DNA from: Xanthobacter agilis
Lineage (GTDB): Bacteria; Pseudomonadota; Alphaproteobacteria; Rhizobiales; Xanthobacteraceae
Assembly (NCBI RefSeq): GCF_021730435.1
Contig: NZ_JABWGX010000021.1
Span: 1 to 64,000 of the forward strand
Reading direction: 5' to 3'
Length of the DNA: 64,000 nt
Every line of letters begins with the position of its first letter. The first letter of the stretch is position 1. A program made the translations under genes and the position numbers. Below, one piece after another: positions 17,216 to 26,375 of this stretch. The notes beneath the pieces were generated by a model. It had not been told where the DNA came from. It worked only from the letters and a program-made list of their open reading frames with translations, and made no database searches.

Positions 17216-17277
17216 GGTGAGGCGTGGCGGATGATGAGCCCAAAATTCCAAAATTTATAAAAAGAAAAGGATATAAC

Positions 17278-17979
17278 ATGAAAATATTAAATCCAAAATA
17301 TTATGTCCCGTATATGAAGATATCAAGTGCGCTTCATGGATACGATATGTATAGTCCTCCACACAAAAGTAACGAGTCTTCATTGACAGAAGAAAAGGCG
17401 AAAGAAAATTTTGATTTTTTTGTTATCTCAAAAAATAATAGAGTTAGAATATTTAGAAAATGGATTGAAGATAATTTTTATATTAATCTAGATTATAGTG
17501 CGGCTTCTATAGAAAAACTATCCGATTGGATGGCGATTTATGCACCAATAATAGTTAGAGTTAGGAAAGATTTCTTTATAAGTTATTATACATATAATCC
17601 TGAGTGGAATGGAAAGTTTATAGGGTGTAATTTAATATTCGATATTGGATTGTATATAGGAGAGTATTTGATTAAAAAACGAAGTTTTTTGCATTGGGAT
17701 ATGTATAGATACAACAATGTAATTGGAGATATGAATAAATCTCAATTTTATAACAAGCCATTTATAGCCGGATCATTTTATGAAATTGGAAATGTTATTT
17801 TTTGTCCATTTTGGGAGTGTTCGAATGCATTGGGATCTGAATTAATATTTAGTAATGTGAAAATAAATAAATCAGATACACTTAGGGCATTCGTTAGTCA
17901 GGCTATATATATGGCCGACATCCCAGCGCGTGCACAAATGCAGATAACAGAGGATGTAAAAGATGGACCGCTCGAATAA
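17278..17979 (+). CDS. AT-rich protein of unknown function, candidate immunity protein
   Basis: A 233-residue protein I do not recognise. The ATG at 17278 has AAAAGGA eight bases upstream and is preferred; a GTG at 17224 in the same frame would add 18 residues. Base use is far more AT-rich than its neighbours (Lys, Ile, Asn and Tyr codons dominate), so it was acquired recently. The sequence is soluble-looking with many aromatic residues (for example LSDWMAIYAPIIVRV, then NLIFDIGLYIGEYLI). Its stop overlaps the start of the next gene by 17 bases, translational coupling as seen in toxin-immunity pairs, hence the tentative call. It could equally be a second effector. Confidence 0.5.
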   Translation: MKILNPKYYVPYMKISSALHGYDMYSPPHKSNESSLTEEKAKENFDFFVISKNNRVRIFRKWIEDNFYINLDYSAASIEKLSDWMAIYAPIIVRVRKDFFISYYTYNPEWNGKFIGCNLIFDIGLYIGEYLIKKRSFLHWDMYRYNNVIGDMNKSQFYNKPFIAGSFYEIGNVIFCPFWECSNALGSELIFSNVKINKSDTLRAFVSQAIYMADIPARAQMQITEDVKDGPLE

Positions 17980-19693
17980 CGTAGTCATCGGATCTAATCC
18001 AGGCGTTATATATGGCTTTGGGTTGTGGAGCTCTGTTGGTGGGGTTGGGTTGTTGCATGCCTATCCGGAGATAAGGTTTTCATGGGCATTTTATCCACAG
18101 CCAAATAATTTATTAAATATTGGTCCAACCGCTATAGTTAGAGAAATATTAGAATTAGGAGATGTAAATATTATAGAAAATAGATATATTGCACCAGATT
18201 CGATCTTAGGCTCCGTAGCAAATGACGGAATTGCGAAGAACAATTTTTTAAATCACGAGTTCGCTCTAAATGATTATTTATCTCGTGTAAATAATGATAG
18301 AATTGCATGGAGATTGACGGCTCGCGCTGATGTTCCGATTCTTAGAAATGTAAGGGGCGCACCGAGATGGATGGATGCAGTATATCTTGAAAGACACTGG
18401 TGGAGCGGATCTGAGCTTAATTACGTTGAAATAAAGACCGGCGGATCTCTATCAAATAATAAAAAAGTTATTAATCAGGCAATATCTGATGTTAATAATC
18501 AGTTTAGGTTAAAATATTCTAGAGATAAAATGATTTTTAGACCAGTTGGCAAGTGGGCGCGCAATGGTGGTGCGACGATTGGTGTGGCGGCGTTAGCGTG
18601 GGATGTTTATAGCACCTCCTCGGCCGTGATCGCCGACGCTCAGGCGGGGGATAATATTTCCGCAGGACGCGAAATTGCTGGGTTCGGTGGACGGCTGGCG
18701 GGCGCGATCGCCGTTGGTCAGCCCTTGGCGGCCTTTGGTTTCGGGCTCGCCGGTCCTGTGGGCGCGCTGGTCGCTGGCGCTGTCGGTGGGGCTTTTGGTG
18801 CATATCTCGGTGGAGATGCCTTCAGTGCCGCATACTCGGATGTTGCTCGGCTGCTGACAGTTGAAACGCCGAATTCCGCCCTTGCGAATATTTCATCAGT
18901 CGATATTGTTGGCTCCGCTTCGCAAGGCACCAACGCCACCGATTTCTCCTTTGCCACCCCCTGGGGCGGGGATGTGACGAGCGCCGTCGATTGGGCGGTT
19001 GCCGAAGCCCCACAGATCTCCATATCCGGACCCACGGAATTTAGTGGCAGTTATGGTTTCGGTGACTACGGTTCTGGCGACATCATGCTTCCGGAGGTGA
19101 GTGTCGTCGACTATGGCAGCTACGATTTCAGCTCGTGGTACGTGGGTGACAGCTCCTTCAGCTTTGACCTCAGTCCCGCCAACAACCCCAACGATTACAT
19201 TCCGCCGGTTGTGCTGGACCTGAATGGCGATGGTGTGAGCATCATCGAGAGCACGGATTCCGACACTTATATGGACATGGAAGGCGACGGCACACAGCAT
19301 CGCACGGCCTGGGCGGGGGCGGGCGATGGGGTGCTGGTGTATGACCGCACCGGATCGGGCGACGTGGACAATCCGCAGGCGTTCCAGTTCACCCAATACA
19401 GCCCCGGCGCCGAGAGCGACATGGAGGCCTTGGCCGACGTGTTCGACACCAATGGCGACGGCAAGCTGAGCGCCGCCGACGACGAATGGTCGAAATTCAA
19501 GGTGCTGGTGACCAACAGCAACAACAGCAAGGTGCTCAAGACCCTGGCCGAGCTCGGCATCACCGAGATCTCGGTGACGCCTGACGACAACGAGCAGAGC
19601 TTCTCCGACGGCTCCCAGATCCTGGGCTCCGCCACCTTCGTGCGCAACGGCAGCACCTACGCCGCCAGGTGGCAGCAGGCGCGGGCGGCGTAA
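17963..19693 (+). CDS. Putative type I-secreted toxin with PD-(D/E)XK-like nuclease segment
   Basis: A 576-residue mosaic protein. Residues 1-195 are AT-rich and contain Asp138 and Glu156-Ile-Lys158 in NYVEIKTGG, the arrangement of a PD-(D/E)XK nuclease core. Residues about 200-290 are GC-rich, glycine/alanine-rich and hydrophobic (GFGLAGPVGALVAGAVGG), resembling the membrane-active segment of RTX and colicin-like proteins. Residues 410-576 carry PPVVLDLNGDGV (Asp419) and a canonical EF-hand loop DTNGDGKLSAAD (Asp495), as in type I secreted calcium-binding proteins, and a glycine-poor C-terminal secretion-signal-like end. The sharp base-composition change between domains indicates a swapped toxin tip. 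Toxicity and export are predictions; the adjacent adaptor is broken. Confidence 0.6.
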   Translation: MDRSNNVVIGSNPGVIYGFGLWSSVGGVGLLHAYPEIRFSWAFYPQPNNLLNIGPTAIVREILELGDVNIIENRYIAPDSILGSVANDGIAKNNFLNHEFALNDYLSRVNNDRIAWRLTARADVPILRNVRGAPRWMDAVYLERHWWSGSELNYVEIKTGGSLSNNKKVINQAISDVNNQFRLKYSRDKMIFRPVGKWARNGGATIGVAALAWDVYSTSSAVIADAQAGDNISAGREIAGFGGRLAGAIAVGQPLAAFGFGLAGPVGALVAGAVGGAFGAYLGGDAFSAAYSDVARLLTVETPNSALANISSVDIVGSASQGTNATDFSFATPWGGDVTSAVDWAVAEAPQISISGPTEFSGSYGFGDYGSGDIMLPEVSVVDYGSYDFSSWYVGDSSFSFDLSPANNPNDYIPPVVLDLNGDGVSIIESTDSDTYMDMEGDGTQHRTAWAGAGDGVLVYDRTGSGDVDNPQAFQFTQYSPGAESDMEALADVFDTNGDGKLSAADDEWSKFKVLVTNSNNSKVLKTLAELGITEISVTPDDNEQSFSDGSQILGSATFVRNGSTYAARWQQARAA

Positions 19694-19739
19694 GGGTGAA
19701 GAGGGTTCGGCAAATGTCCTTGCAATGGTCGCAACCGAA

Positions 19740-20140
19740 AATTGCTCTTGAATGAGACCGCTTCTCGGGGCGGAGCATTGCCGGTTGATGCCAGCGAGGG
19801 GCGCGGGGAACTGGCGCAGATAGGTCGCCGGCGCGCCGACGAGGCTCGCGGGCTGGACCAAGCTCCAATGGGTGGGCGCGACGGGATGCTCCGATCCTGG
19901 CAACATCGGCGTCAGGTGCTCAGCATCCTCGCGGCTCGCCTCCACCCGGATGGCGGTGCTCCGGACCGTGCGGGTCCGGCCGAGCATGGTTCCATGGAGG
20001 TCCGATAGGGACAGGTCGTGCTCGTCATCGGACCGGGAGAACCACCCGAGGACACACGGCCGATCCGCTCGCCGCCGCTCACGTCCACCTTGTCGCCGCG
20101 CGCCGTCGTGCGCGGCGTCCAGAAATTCCACCTGGGTCAT
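19740..20140 (-). pseudogene. DUF932-like protein, N-terminal fragment
   Basis: The minus strand from 20140 to about 19740 encodes a stretch recalling the N-terminus of DUF932-type island/plasmid proteins: SLSDLHGTMLGRTRTVRSTA, then LTPMLPGSEHPVAPTHWSLV and GAPATYLRQFPAPLAGIN. After that the similarity ends and the frame runs on only as the antisense of the toxin gene. About three quarters of the protein is missing, so it is a remnant. The family assignment is from memory of its motifs. The surrounding gap 19694-20303 shows nothing else. Confidence 0.4.
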
Positions 20141-20303
20141 GGTGCGTTTCCATGACGGGTGCCGGGAGCCTCTCCGCCGGCCGGTGAACCATCACGGTAA
20201 TCCGATCCATCCTCTCACTCTCGGGCGCCGACCCGGACGGAATGCAGTGTCGCCGGGCGACCTTTTCTGTGAATCGGGATCCGCCGGATCGCGAAGAGGC
20301 GCC

Positions 20304-21746
20304 TCAACGGGACTTCACCAGCGACCAGAAGCCGGATTTGCGTCCATGGGCCTTTTCCAGGCCGGCACGGTAGTCCTCATGATGCGCCCAAGCCTTGAGC
20401 GTGCCGGCCTCGGCGGCGGCACCGGCCGCCAGTTGCTCGAGCTTGGCGAGGTAGCGCGCCGCATGTGGATAGGCTTTGGAGCGGGCACGGGCGAGGATGT
20501 CGTCCAGCAGTGCCCGGTACAGGATGGTGGCGGCCAGCGGGTGATGGGCCGCCACCGCGTCGGCCACCTTTGGCAACATGTCGTATTGGCGGCCCTCCCA
20601 CTCGCTCCGGCGCGCGATCACCAGCCGGGCGGCAAGATCGAGCCGCGGCCATTCCACAAGGAACGCGAGCGCGTTGTAGATGTGCCTGGAGGAGAACGCA
20701 TGGGCGAAGGCTCGGTCGAGGGTGGCAAAGTCCTCGAAATCGGGCAGCGCAGCGATATATTCGCGCAGGATGCCGGCATCGAGCGAGGTCTCGAGCGCCG
20801 ACCAACGCAGCGCCTGCGCATCCACTTTCTTTCCAAGCGCCTCCAGTATCTTCGCCTCGACGCTGGTACGCCGCCAGAACGGGTCATTGTCCGGCCCCAT
20901 CCCATCGGCAAGATTCTCGGCCGACAGATAGGCGATCCGTCGGGATGTGGGACGCCGGATCCAATCGAGCGCCTCTTGCGCCCGGCCAGCCTCTAGCAGG
21001 CGTGCGGCGACGCCGATGGTGTCCTGCAGGTTGGGATGCTTCTTCGCCTCCAGGGCGATCAGCCCGTCGAGGTCGCTGAGCTTCTCGGCGATGATCTGCC
21101 GGATCTCGCGATACTGCGAGACATTCGAGCCATGGTTGCGATGCGCCTTCGCCTCCTGTGCGCTCTGGCGTGCGCCGAGATCGGCATCCCACGCGCGAAG
21201 CGTTTCTTGCGGCAAGTGGTCCGCCACGGCCCGCGCGACCTCCACCAGATAGCCGTGGGATGTGTTTCCCAACGCCGCCATGACCCGTGCCGGCAATTGC
21301 GCGGCATCGGGCTGCGCAAGCCTCGGCGTGACCGCGCCGGCGGCGGTGATGGCCTGGTCATAGACATCCTGGACGCGGCCGGAGGAATCGTCGATCCGTT
21401 CGAACACGCTCTCATGGGTCGCGATGAAGCGCAGCAGGCGGTCGAAGGCCATAACCGGGGATACCTCCCCGAGTTCATTGGACATCACCGTGACCGTCGC
21501 GGCCAGATCATCGCGGAAGGCCCGTGCCTTCTCCCAGTCGATGAAGCCCCGCGCCTTTTCCAGGGCGGAAAGGCGCCGATCGATAATCCCGGCGATGGCA
21601 TCCGGCCCCTTCCGCCCCGCGAGCGCGGCCGACACCAGCTTGCGGAACGGCGCGCTGCGCTCCGCCTCGTCCAGCACCAGCCGCGCCAGCTTTGCGGCAC
21701 CCAGGGCTGTTAAGGCTTCGATGGAAAGGGCTGGCTTGCGTGCCAT
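20304..21746 (-). CDS. DUF6880-type conserved hypothetical protein
   Basis: A 480-residue soluble, helix-rich protein without signal peptide. The start at 21746 (MARKPALSIEAL) is preferred; the open frame continues to 22193 only through IS debris. It shows TPR-like alternation of alpha-helices in the second half (LLEAGRAQEALDWIRRP; RYLAKLEQLAAGAAAEAG), and the whole length matches the alphaproteobacterial family I know as DUF6880, whose function is not established. It sits among IS fragments and a DUF932-like remnant in the accessory region. Base composition is normal for the host. Confidence 0.6.
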   Translation of the reverse strand: MARKPALSIEALTALGAAKLARLVLDEAERSAPFRKLVSAALAGRKGPDAIAGIIDRRLSALEKARGFIDWEKARAFRDDLAATVTVMSNELGEVSPVMAFDRLLRFIATHESVFERIDDSSGRVQDVYDQAITAAGAVTPRLAQPDAAQLPARVMAALGNTSHGYLVEVARAVADHLPQETLRAWDADLGARQSAQEAKAHRNHGSNVSQYREIRQIIAEKLSDLDGLIALEAKKHPNLQDTIGVAARLLEAGRAQEALDWIRRPTSRRIAYLSAENLADGMGPDNDPFWRRTSVEAKILEALGKKVDAQALRWSALETSLDAGILREYIAALPDFEDFATLDRAFAHAFSSRHIYNALAFLVEWPRLDLAARLVIARRSEWEGRQYDMLPKVADAVAAHHPLAATILYRALLDDILARARSKAYPHAARYLAKLEQLAAGAAAEAGTLKAWAHHEDYRAGLEKAHGRKSGFWSLVKSR

Positions 21747-21837
21747 GGCGGGGCTTTCACTCGTGTCAACCACATGCCTATGTCCTGATCGGCGCCGGAT
21801 GTCGACGGCTGGGTGGATGCGGCAAAGGTGCGAGTCG

Positions 21838-22170
21838 CACGACATCGCACCGGGCAAGCCCATGCAGAACGCCTTCATCGAGAGTTTCAACGGCCGCCTC
21901 GGCGACGAGCTTCCCAACGAGACGCTGCTCTCGCCCCTCATCCTGGCCAGAGCGGCTCTGAGCAGGTGGAGATCCGAATTACAATGGATCACGCCCGTGC
22001 TCCGCTTTCGGCTGGCAGACCCCGGCCGCCTTCGCCGCAACCTTCCACCCGAGACGGGATCTACCGCTGCGCCCAGCCAAAAGCTCCGCGCCGGATCCCG
22101 CCGCTCACCCGGCCGACAAGGCCAAATCCGACCGCCGGAACGAACGCACAGCTGGATGGACGTTGGGGGC
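21838..22170 (+). mobile_element. IS3-family transposase (OrfB) remnant
   Basis: The plus strand encodes the end of an IS3-type DDE transposase: HDIAPGKPMQNAFIESFNGR with the catalytic Glu of the third acidic site, then DELPNETLL. After a frame change near 22000 it continues as GWQTPAAFAATFHPRRD, the usual C-terminus. The N-terminal two thirds, OrfA and both ends are missing. It is an inactive scrap. Confidence 0.75.
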
Positions 22171-22270
22171 AATGTCAGCATCCACGACAACATGAAGGCG
22201 GCGGTGGAGAGGATCTTCGTCGGCCGGGAGCGGGCCTATAACGTAAGCATCCGGCGATGGCGACCGGACC

Positions 22271-22825
22271 TCAGCTTTCAGTCGTGTGTTGATCTGCGAT
22301 CAGATCCTTGAGGTTTTCGATGCCGACGGACCTAAAGGCCGCGGTCTGGCGTTCATCCGTGGCGTGGATCCAGACAAGGCCGTCCTCCGGGTCCATCTGA
22401 TCGGCGAGTGCCCAGAGCCGATCGTCGGTTTCGCACAGCATTTGGGTTGCGAGCGCGATGGTGACGACGTTGGCGTCGGCGGCCATGCCGTCAGGCGGCT
22501 TCGCGCTTGCCGGCGCTGCCCGCTTGCCAGCTCCATGGCAGCCGTTCGGCGAGGCGGCTCTGCGGAGTCCCGCGATGCAGGCGCGCGCATCGGCAAGCCC
22601 GGCCTGCGGGTCGACGTTGCTGTGTTTCGCCATGGCGATCAGCGTCGCCATGGCGGCGGCGCGCCGGGCACCGCGGTGGGAGCCGGCGAAGAGCCATGCC
22701 CTTCTTCCCACGGCGAAGCCGCGCAGGGCGCGCTCCGCTGCATTGTTGGAGAAGCAGGCCCGGCTCTCATCGAGGACGGTTGCAAAGCCATCGTCCCCTT
22801 CCACCGCCGATTGGCAACCTGGACC
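22271..22825 (-). mobile_element. IS66-family TnpC C-terminal remnant
   Basis: On the minus strand, SNNAAERALRGFAVGRRAWL and FAGSHRGARRAAAMATLI, followed by NVDPQAGLADARACI, are the characteristic end of the IS66 transposase TnpC. Behind it, in the same frame, is a small region (MAADANVVTIALATQML to AAFRSVGIENLKDLI) that I know as a short protein associated with such elements. The front of TnpC, TnpA and TnpB are absent. The left break is not defined; inactive. Confidence 0.75.
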
Positions 22826-22897
22826 ACATAGAACGTCTTCCTGGCCATCGCGTGGTCCTTTGCCAGCTGTGAGAGATATATCGCCCCACTGAGGCGA
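22826..22897 (-). pseudogene. Small conserved hypothetical protein, N-terminal scrap
   Basis: The codons from 22897 (MARKTFYVVQ) match the start of a short, widespread alphaproteobacterial protein of unknown function beginning MxRKTFYVVQPF. Similarity ends after ten residues, where the IS66 remnant starts, so the gene was cut by that element. Based on a very short match. Confidence 0.3.
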
Positions 22898-22994
22898 TGC
22901 CTGCCGATGAGCCCGCGGGAACGAGAAGCGGGCATCTTGCCCAAGTCTGTCTCATACTCCATTCAGCTCAGGAGGCGAGGGAGGAGCGTGCCGG

Positions 22995-24635
22995 ATGGCC
23001 CGTCAGGACAACATTTCTCGGCGACCTCGCGGCGTGAACCGCGGCGCGGTCGCCCTAGGTGGTAACAGCACGCGTCCTCTCGTTACGCCGCGTTCCGTGC
23101 TGCTCTCCTTCGCCGCCATGCTGGCGATCATGGGCATCACCTCTATGACGTGGGAGTTCGCGCTTCAGGAACGCGTCCTCCCGCGGCTTGGCATCTTCGT
23201 CAGCGATTGTTTCGATGATCCGTCGCGCTGGCGCTTCATCATCACAGCTGTGGTGTTCGCCGCCTTGAGCCAGCTTGGACCGGCTCTGCTGCTGTTCCGC
23301 CTGATGCGTCGCCTGGATCGGGCGCGAATCGCCGTCATCAAGGCGCGTGAGGAGGCCGACGCGCTCGCCCGCCACGACCCGCTGACCGGGCTCGCAAGCC
23401 GCCGCATGCTGCACGAGCACATGCGCAGGCGCCTCGCCGGAGCGGCAGGGAGCGGCGGCTACGCCCTGCTGCTCATCGATATCGAACGGTTCAAGGCCAT
23501 CACCGATCTGCACGGCCACCAGATGGGTGACCGACTGCTGATCGAGATCGCCAACCGCATGAGACGCCTGCTGCCACCGGACGCCATCGCCTCGCGCGTG
23601 GGCGAGGAGGAGTTCGCGGCCTTCCTGCCGCGCCCGCGCACAGTGGAGGCGCTCGGCAAGATAGCCCAGCAGTTCATCTCCGAGCTTTCCGCGCGCTATC
23701 AGCTCGCCGGCCTTGACGCCCGCCTTGGTGCCACCATCGGCATCGCGGTGACGCCCGAGAACGGCACCGACGGGGGTGAGGTAATGCGTTCGGCGGAAGC
23801 CGCGCTCTACCGCGCCAAGGGCACGGGTACCTATCGCTTCTTCGAACCGGCAATGGATCGCGAGCTGAAGCAGTCCCAGCGGCTTCAGCGTGACCTGCAC
23901 AACGCCATCGCAGCCGACGCCGTGATTCCCCACTACCAGCCGCTGGTGCGTCTGAAGGATGGGGTGGTGGTGGGCTTCGAGGTGCTCGCCCGCTGGAACC
24001 ATCCCATGCTGGGTTCCATCTCGCCGGAGGTGTTCATCTCCATCGCCGAGGACGCTGGCCTCATCGGCCAGCTCACCCAGTCGATCCTGAAGCAGGCCTG
24101 CGTTGACGCCTCCAAATGGCCGGACCAGATCAAGATCGCGGTGAATCTGTCGCCGATCCAGCTCAAGGACACCACGCTGCCCGACCAGATCCTGCACACG
24201 CTGAAAATCTCCAGATTCCCGCCCCAGCGGCTGGAGCTGGAGATCACCGAGACCGCGCTCGTAAACGACAACCGGACTGCAAACGCGATTCTGTCGCGTT
24301 TCCGCGCCATGGGCATCGACATCGCGCTTGACGATTTCGGAACCGGCTATTCCAGCCTGCAGAATCTGCGCATGTTCCCGGTGACCAAGTTGAAGATCGA
24401 CAAGTCTTTCGTAAGGTCCATGAGCCTCGACGCGAACTCGAAGAAGCTGATCTCCGGCATCCTCGCACTGAGCCGCAGCCTCGGCATCACCACCACCGCC
24501 GAGGGCATAGAAGAGGCCGCCGAGGCAGAATACCTCCGTTCCATTGGCTGTGATTTCGGCCAGGGATACTGCTACGCAAAGCCCATGAAGGCGGACGACG
24601 TACCCCGCTTCCTGACAGTCCAGGTCCCCGCCTAG
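22995..24635 (+). CDS. GGDEF-EAL cyclic-di-GMP protein, probable phosphodiesterase
   Basis: A 546-residue membrane protein with two N-terminal transmembrane helices (about 33-52 and 76-100) around a short periplasmic loop, then GGDEF (about 120-275) and EAL (about 285-540) domains. The GGDEF signature reads GEEEF (203-207), which should abolish or greatly reduce cyclase activity. The EAL motif reads EVL (329-331), but the metal and catalytic residues are present: NLSP, ITET, DDFGTGYSSL, KIDKSFV, EGIEE and GQGY, so c-di-GMP hydrolysis is likely. An IS630 copy is inserted exactly at its stop codon without altering the protein. Confidence 0.88.
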   Translation: MARQDNISRRPRGVNRGAVALGGNSTRPLVTPRSVLLSFAAMLAIMGITSMTWEFALQERVLPRLGIFVSDCFDDPSRWRFIITAVVFAALSQLGPALLLFRLMRRLDRARIAVIKAREEADALARHDPLTGLASRRMLHEHMRRRLAGAAGSGGYALLLIDIERFKAITDLHGHQMGDRLLIEIANRMRRLLPPDAIASRVGEEEFAAFLPRPRTVEALGKIAQQFISELSARYQLAGLDARLGATIGIAVTPENGTDGGEVMRSAEAALYRAKGTGTYRFFEPAMDRELKQSQRLQRDLHNAIAADAVIPHYQPLVRLKDGVVVGFEVLARWNHPMLGSISPEVFISIAEDAGLIGQLTQSILKQACVDASKWPDQIKIAVNLSPIQLKDTTLPDQILHTLKISRFPPQRLELEITETALVNDNRTANAILSRFRAMGIDIALDDFGTGYSSLQNLRMFPVTKLKIDKSFVRSMSLDANSKKLISGILALSRSLGITTTAEGIEEAAEAEYLRSIGCDFGQGYCYAKPMKADDVPRFLTVQVPA

Positions 24636-25712
24636 TGGATTGACGCCAACGCTTGGACCCCTTTGTTCCTTGCAGCGATGATGGCGTTTGGATTGGCGCG
24701 CCAGATGAAGGGCTTCGGGGTCTGGTTGTGCTCGCCGATGAAGCGGTTGACGGCGGCCTGGAGATCGACGACGGACTGGAAGACGCCATTCTTGAGCCGC
24801 CTGCGGGTCAGGATGGCGAAGAAGCCCTCGACCGCGTTCAGCCAGGATGAGGAGGTGGGCGTGAAGTGGAAGGTCCAGCGTGGATGGCGGTCAAGCTAGG
24901 CCCGCACCTTCTCGCGCTTGTGGGCGGCGTAATTGTCGAGAATGACGTGGACCAGCCTGCCGGCCGGGATGTCGCGCTCGAGGGCATTGAGGAAGCGGAT
25001 GAACTCCTGATGCCGGTGGCGCTGCATGTTGCGTCCGAACACCGCGCCGGTCAGGACATCGAGCGCGGCGAACAGGGTGGTGGTGCCGTTCCGTTTGTAA
25101 TCGTGGGTCAGGGTGGCGCCGCGGCCCTTCTTCAGCGGCAGTCCGGGCTGGGTGCGGTCGAGCGCCTGGATCTGTGACTTCTCGTCGAGGCTCAGCACCA
25201 AAGCATGGGCCGGCGGGCTGACATAGAGCCCGACGACGTCGTTGAGCTTCTCGGCGAAGGCGGGATCGTTGGAGAGCTTGAACTGCCGCCAGCGATGCGG
25301 GGGCGAGGCCATGGGCCTTCCAGATTTTCCGCACCGTGGAGACCGCCAGCCCCGCGACCCTGGCCATGGCCCGCGTGGTCCAGTGGGTGGCCTCGTGGGG
25401 TGGCGGCTTCAGCGTCAGCGCGACCACGGCCGAGGCCTTGTCTTCCGCCACGGGCGGACGGCCCGGCGGGCGCGTCTTGTCGCGCAGCAGCCCGTCGACG
25501 CCTTCTTCCATGAAGCGGGCCTGCCAGCGCCAGACCGTGGTCTTCGCGGTGCCGGTCTGCGCCATGATGGCGTGGGTGCCGGCGCCGTCGGCGCTCATCA
25601 GCACGATCCGGGCGCGCCAGACGTGCTTCTGGGGCGTATTGCGATCCGCAACCAGGGCGAGGAGCCGTTGCCGATCGGCCTCATTGAGAGTGATCGTGAT
25701 CCCGTTACGCAT
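24632..25712 (-). pseudogene. IS630 transposase, frameshifted and with an amber stop
   Basis: Reading from ATG 25712 (MRNGITITLNEADRQRLLAL), the N-terminal helix-turn-helix and the linker GLLRDKTRPPGRPP are intact. At a CGCCCCC run near 25300 the frame shifts by one base; the protein then continues [31 protein letters not shown] and [11 protein letters not shown] (two of the DDE acidic residues). A TAG replaces the Trp codon at about 24895 (EKVRA-stop-LDRHPRW); beyond it WLNAVEGFFAILTRR gives the last acidic residue. Two independent lesions make this a dead transposase unless one is a sequencing error. Confidence 0.85.
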
Positions 25713-25784
25713 GGGCCAAGCTCGCACGGCTTACCGTCGAACGGAATCCCCCCGCGGTCTCTTCAGTCTCGGTCAATCCACTAG
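24632..25784 (-). mobile_element. IS630-family insertion sequence
   Basis: The element is bounded by perfect inverted repeats GTGGATTGAC (from 24635) and GTCAATCCAC (to 25781), each flanked by TA, the target duplication of the IS630/Tc1 superfamily. Total about 1.15 kb. One transposase gene fills it on the minus strand. The TA of the left end is also the TA of the host gene's TAG stop and of the transposase's own stop. Ends are intact, the transposase is not, so movement would need help in trans. Confidence 0.88.
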
Positions 25785-25840
25785 AGTCTAAACTCAACGA
25801 CAGTATAGTGATTCAATTGGCTCATGGAAGATGATTCGCC

Positions 25841-26355
25841 GTGAGCCGGTTGTTCTGGTTGAACGAAGAGCAGTGGGCCAAGATCGAGCCACTTCTGCCG
25901 CATTACGGCAGCCCGCCCCGCGTTGATGACCGGCGCATTCTGAGCGGCATCATCCATGTGCTGCGGTCCGGCTGCCGCTGGTGCGACTGCCCGTCTGACG
26001 ACGGCGCCTACACAACCGTCTACAACCGCTTCAACCGGTGGTCCCGCAAGGGGATCTGGCAGAAGATCTATGCCGCGATCACCGGCGATGAGCGCACACC
26101 CCGCCAGCTTTTGGCCGACAGCACCCATGTAAAGGCGCATCGCTCCGCGGCCGGTGCCGAAAAAGGGGGGACCAACGTCAGGCGATTGGTCGCTCCCGCG
26201 GCGGTCGAACGACTAAGATCCATGCCCTGAGCGACGGCAAGGGTCGGCCCCTCGTGCTTGCGCTTACCTCCGGCCAGGCCGCCGACATCAAGATGCTGCC
26301 GGTCATGCTGGATGCGGTACCGCCGGCGGGCGAACTGCTCGCCGACAAGGCCTTG
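25841..26355 (+). pseudogene. IS5-family (IS427-type) transposase, truncated
   Basis: GTG at 25841 starts LFWLNEEQWAKIEPLLP, the N-terminus of IS427-group transposases, with GCRWCDCP and [15 protein letters not shown] (first catalytic Asp). Near 26165 the frame changes, as is usual in this group (which often uses frameshifting between OrfA and OrfB), and goes on as [19 protein letters not shown] and LTSGQAAD (second Asp). The coding similarity stops after GELLADKA at about 26352, where the integrase segment begins, so the last acidic residue and right end are lost. Confidence 0.8.
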
Positions 26356-26375
26356 TTTGGTGCCGGGGAGCGCAG

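Noticed and set aside
18896..19740. Continuation of the minus-strand DUF932-like frame through the toxin gene
   Set aside because: Similarity to the family ends near 19740; beyond that it is only the complement of the EF-hand and glycine-rich coding region.
25290..25320. Programmed frameshift in the IS630 transposase
   Set aside because: The shift lies at a plain C-run without a downstream structure, and the same gene also has an amber codon, so decay or an error is more likely.
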